From assembly GCA_021739635.1 (NCBI GenBank), contig JAIPBH010000001.1:41209-105208 (forward strand): 64,000 nucleotides of DNA. Direction: 5' to 3'. The stretch comes from Flavobacteriaceae bacterium (lineage in GTDB: Bacteria; Bacteroidota; Bacteroidia; Flavobacteriales; Flavobacteriaceae). The translations under genes and the position numbers were made by a program. Numbering within the stretch: position 1 is the stretch's first letter; the number at the start of each line of letters is the position of its first letter. The notes beneath the pieces are model-generated. The model saw only the letters and a list, made by a program, of their open reading frames with translations. It ran no database searches and was not told where the DNA came from. Below are positions 61,604-64,000 of this stretch, one piece after another.

Positions 61604-63034
61604 TTATTTATTTAATCCAGCTAAATTGTCTTCATCAAGAATTTTTTGAGTTTCAGAATTTATTCTATCTAAAATAGTTTTTAATTCCATTTTTGTCATA
61701 TCAAGCGCAGTCGAGATATCACCATCTGCCAACATATTTAAGATGGCTTTGTCTTGCGCGCGTCCTTTTAACATGGCATCTTTATAGCCCATATGTTCAT
61801 TGAAAGTTACTAAAGAATATTTAGAAGCGTATTCCTTTGGAAAATGTTTTTCTAAAGCCATTTCTAAATGACGTTTTTCTTTGAATAAATCGTGATTGAC
61901 ATGCTCTTTCATTTCATGAAAATTATCAATGGCTAAATCGGCGATAGCATCGGTATCTTTTTTACGATTTTGTTCGTAGGCTTTAAAAATAGTTTCCCAA
62001 TCGTGTTTAGATTTTGGGTTTTTATATTCATTTAAAACAGCATCAAATTCAACCACATCTTCAAAAGAAGCATTCATGCCTTGACCATAAAAAGGCACTA
62101 TGGCATGAGCCGCATCGCCCATAAGTAAGGTATTACCCTTAAAATGCCAAGGAGAACATTTTACGGTTCCAAGCGGTGATGTTGGATTTTTGAAAAAATC
62201 ATCGACTAAATTTGGCATTAATTTCAGCGCATCGGGGAATTCTTTTTCAAAAAATTCTGTGACTGTTTCGGGTGATGTTAAATTATTAAAATTATAGTCA
62301 CCTTCATCATAACTTAAAAAAAGTGTTACCGTAAAACTACCATCTAAATTGGGTAAAGCAATCATCATAAACGAACCACGAGGCCAAATATGAAGCGCGT
62401 TTTTATAGGTTTTATACTCACCAGTTTCTGTAGGTAGAATGCTTAATTCTTTATAGCCGTGACTTAGATAGTCTTGTGAAAAGCTAAATAGAAATTTTTT
62501 ACCTAAAAAATAACTTTTTCTTAAGATAGATCCAGCGCCATCTGTTGCAAAAATTACATCGGCGTCTTCAACAAAATCTGTTTTTGATTCATAATCATAA
62601 AACTTTGCTGTTGTGTTTTCAAAGTCAACTGATTGACATTTTCTGTTGAAGTAAATGTTTACATTTTCATGTTTTTCGGCTTCATCTAAAAGTAAAGCAT
62701 TAAGGTCGCCACGAGAAATGGAGTTTATATATTCATGTTCTCTTCCGCTATAATTTGATAAAAAGGTATTGCCTTGTGTATCATGAATCATGCGCCCATT
62801 CATAGGAATGCAAAGCTTCTTTACTTTGTCTTCCATACCAACTAACTTCATTGCTTTATTACCTCTGTTAGAAAATGCTAAATTGATGGAACGACCTGCA
62901 CTTATTTCTACTTTACGTAAATCAGGACGCTTTTCCATAACCGTAACACGGTAACCTCTTTGTCCAAGGCGTAAGGCTAGGAGAGAACCACAAAGTCCGG
63001 CACCAATAATGAGTATGTTTTGTGGGTTATTCAT
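61604..63034 (-). CDS. kmo: Kynurenine 3-monooxygenase
   Basis: The 476-residue flavin monooxygenase hydroxylates L-kynurenine to 3-hydroxykynurenine with NADPH and O2. FAD motifs are [18 protein letters not shown] (GxGxxG), [14 protein letters not shown] and [20 protein letters not shown] (second FAD motif with the GQGMN of KMO). [19 protein letters not shown] carries the arginine and tyrosine-type substrate site of the family. Unlike mammalian KMO it lacks the C-terminal membrane anchor. Its start overlaps the end of kynU by 8 bases. Confidence 0.96.
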   Translation of the reverse strand: MNNPQNILIIGAGLCGSLLALRLGQRGYRVTVMEKRPDLRKVEISAGRSINLAFSNRGNKAMKLVGMEDKVKKLCIPMNGRMIHDTQGNTFLSNYSGREHEYINSISRGDLNALLLDEAEKHENVNIYFNRKCQSVDFENTTAKFYDYESKTDFVEDADVIFATDGAGSILRKSYFLGKKFLFSFSQDYLSHGYKELSILPTETGEYKTYKNALHIWPRGSFMMIALPNLDGSFTVTLFLSYDEGDYNFNNLTSPETVTEFFEKEFPDALKLMPNLVDDFFKNPTSPLGTVKCSPWHFKGNTLLMGDAAHAIVPFYGQGMNASFEDVVEFDAVLNEYKNPKSKHDWETIFKAYEQNRKKDTDAIADLAIDNFHEMKEHVNHDLFKEKRHLEMALEKHFPKEYASKYSLVTFNEHMGYKDAMLKGRAQDKAILNMLADGDISTALDMTKMELKTILDRINSETQKILDEDNLAGLNK

Positions 63035-64000
63035 TTAAGATAGCTTTTAATTTATTTACCAAATGATAGACGTCTTGAAACGAATTATAAAGAGGAACCG
63101 GAGCGCATCTAATTACTTCTGGTTCTCTCCAATCACTAATAATACCAGCTTTAGTTAACTTATGATGTAAGGATTTATCGGCATTTTTCACTTGAATGGA
63201 TAGTTGGCAACCGCGTTCTTTAGGGTTTGAAGGTGTTATAATTCTAATAGAGTCTTCACCTAATTGTTTTAAAAGAAACTCAAAATAACCGGTTAGTTTT
63301 TTAGATTTTTCTACTATTTTTTTAATGCCAACTTCTTGAAACATATCTAGTGAAGCTTTAATAGCTGCCATTGATAAAATGGGCGGATTGCTTAATTGCC
63401 ATCCTTCTGCACCTGGAAGTTGGTCAAATTCATCGCGCATTCTAAAACGCGTCTCTTTGTTATGACTCCACCAACCTGTAAATCGATTCAAATCTTTATT
63501 ATTAGCATGACGTTCATGCACAAAGCAACCTGCTAAACTTCCTGGACCCGAATTTAAATATTTATAAGTACACCAAACGGCAAAATCGGCTCCAGAATCG
63601 TGTAGATTTAATTCAACATTACCAGCGCCATGAGCACAATCAAAACCAACCATACAGCCATATTTATGACCTAAATTGGTAATGCGTTTCATGTCGAAAT
63701 ATTGACCTGTATAATAGTTTACACCACCTATCATGACTAATGCAATTTCGTTGCCATGAGCTTTAAAAATAGCTTCTAAATCTTCGTAATTTGCTAATTC
63801 TTCTCCTTGTCTGGCTTTCCAAAGAATTAATCCATCTTTATCATTAAAACCATGATGGCGTAATTGTGATTCAACGGCATACTTATCAGAAGGAAACGCA
63901 TCGGCTTCTATTAAAATTTTATAGCGCTTTGCTGTTGGTTTGTAAAATGACACCATCATGAGATGTAAGTTAACCGTTAAGGTATTCATAATAATCACTT
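63027..64000 (-). CDS. kynU: Kynureninase, N-terminus cut by window edge
   Basis: The frame is open to the right end of the window; about 324 residues of roughly 420 are present. The apparent GTG at 63998 is internal. Landmarks are VNLHLMMVSFYKPTAKRYKI, EADAFPSDKYAVESQLRHHG, DCAHGAGNVELNLHDSGADF and the PLP lysine in FAVWCTYKYLNSGPGSLAGC, then FRMRDEFDQLPGAEGWQLSN. It splits 3-hydroxykynurenine into 3-hydroxyanthranilate and alanine. First visible gene of the operon; tryptophan dioxygenase and formamidase are not in the window. Confidence 0.96.
   Translation of the reverse strand, partial: VIIMNTLTVNLHLMMVSFYKPTAKRYKILIEADAFPSDKYAVESQLRHHGFNDKDGLILWKARQGEELANYEDLEAIFKAHGNEIALVMIGGVNYYTGQYFDMKRITNLGHKYGCMVGFDCAHGAGNVELNLHDSGADFAVWCTYKYLNSGPGSLAGCFVHERHANNKDLNRFTGWWSHNKETRFRMRDEFDQLPGAEGWQLSNPPILSMAAIKASLDMFQEVGIKKIVEKSKKLTGYFEFLLKQLGEDSIRIITPSNPKERGCQLSIQVKNADKSLHHKLTKAGIISDWREPEVIRCAPVPLYNSFQDVYHLVNKLKAILNE

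Noticed and set aside
1..64000. CRISPR array, transposase, integrase, phage or toxin-antitoxin genes
   Set aside because: No regularly spaced direct repeats and no protein of these kinds were seen; the short repeats found are not array-like.

Overview
The window is a low-GC stretch of a Bacteroidota chromosome, almost certainly a marine-type Flavobacteriaceae. The evidence is a T9SS C-terminal sorting domain, the T9SS proteins PorT and plug, TamL, a six-subunit Na+-NQR, a Bacteroidota-type short primary sigma factor, and promoter -7 boxes of the TAnnTTTG type (clearest before the tRNA-Gly). No species is claimed. Both ends cut genes: a GH3 glycosidase on the left and kynureninase on the right.

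Layout. 1-9.6 kb is an accessory, secreted carbohydrate-active block: GH3 and GH92 on the minus strand, a tandem-repeat exported protein, a 1051-residue beta-helix/FnIII protein with a T9SS tail, a decayed ORF, and an active-site-intact formylglycine-generating enzyme. It ends near 9.7-9.87 kb at a promoter / tRNA-3'-end-like / terminator unit that may be an old integration scar. 9.9-31 kb is core housekeeping: an MtfA-like peptidase, rpe, primary sigma factor, pnp-rpsO, accD, fbaA, tamL, an SpoU methyltransferase, ubiE-porT, a Trk/Ktr K+ system, an aminotransferase, a fatty acid desaturase and rsmG. 31-36.3 kb holds pruA, an NRDE protein followed by a DUF6695-like protein, apaG and the T9SS plug protein.

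36.4-44 kb is the nqrABCDEF operon. After its terminator come a small conserved protein and apbE, the flavin transferase that matures NqrB and NqrC. 44-50.6 kb has a methyltransferase/SUMF1-like pair, map, a CoA-transferase, a HAD phosphatase, gpmI, a secreted ankyrin protein and tRNA-Gly(TCC). 50.6-56.4 kb has a peptidase E-like protein, two adjacent exported paralogues, a DUF6702-like protein, an M1 aminopeptidase and a TatA-like protein.

56.4-64 kb is a minus-strand kynurenine catabolic operon: kynU, kmo, RidA-type deaminase, semialdehyde dehydrogenase, an SDR, 3-hydroxyanthranilate dioxygenase, ACMSD and an O-methyltransferase. It can carry kynurenine to the 2-aminomuconate level. Its spacers are filled with short hairpin-forming interspersed sequences, and its SDR lacks the usual Tyr/Lys catalytic pair.

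Most of the window is ordinary core genome. The items most worth a second look are the atypical SDR and the coupled O-methyltransferase in the kynurenine operon, the possible integration scar, the decayed ORF abutting the FGE gene, the cysteine-less AccD ribbon region, the altered flavinylation motifs and extended NqrE, the paralogue pair at 51.4-53.1 kb, and the repeat-loaded operon spacers. I found no CRISPR array, transposase, integrase or phage gene.
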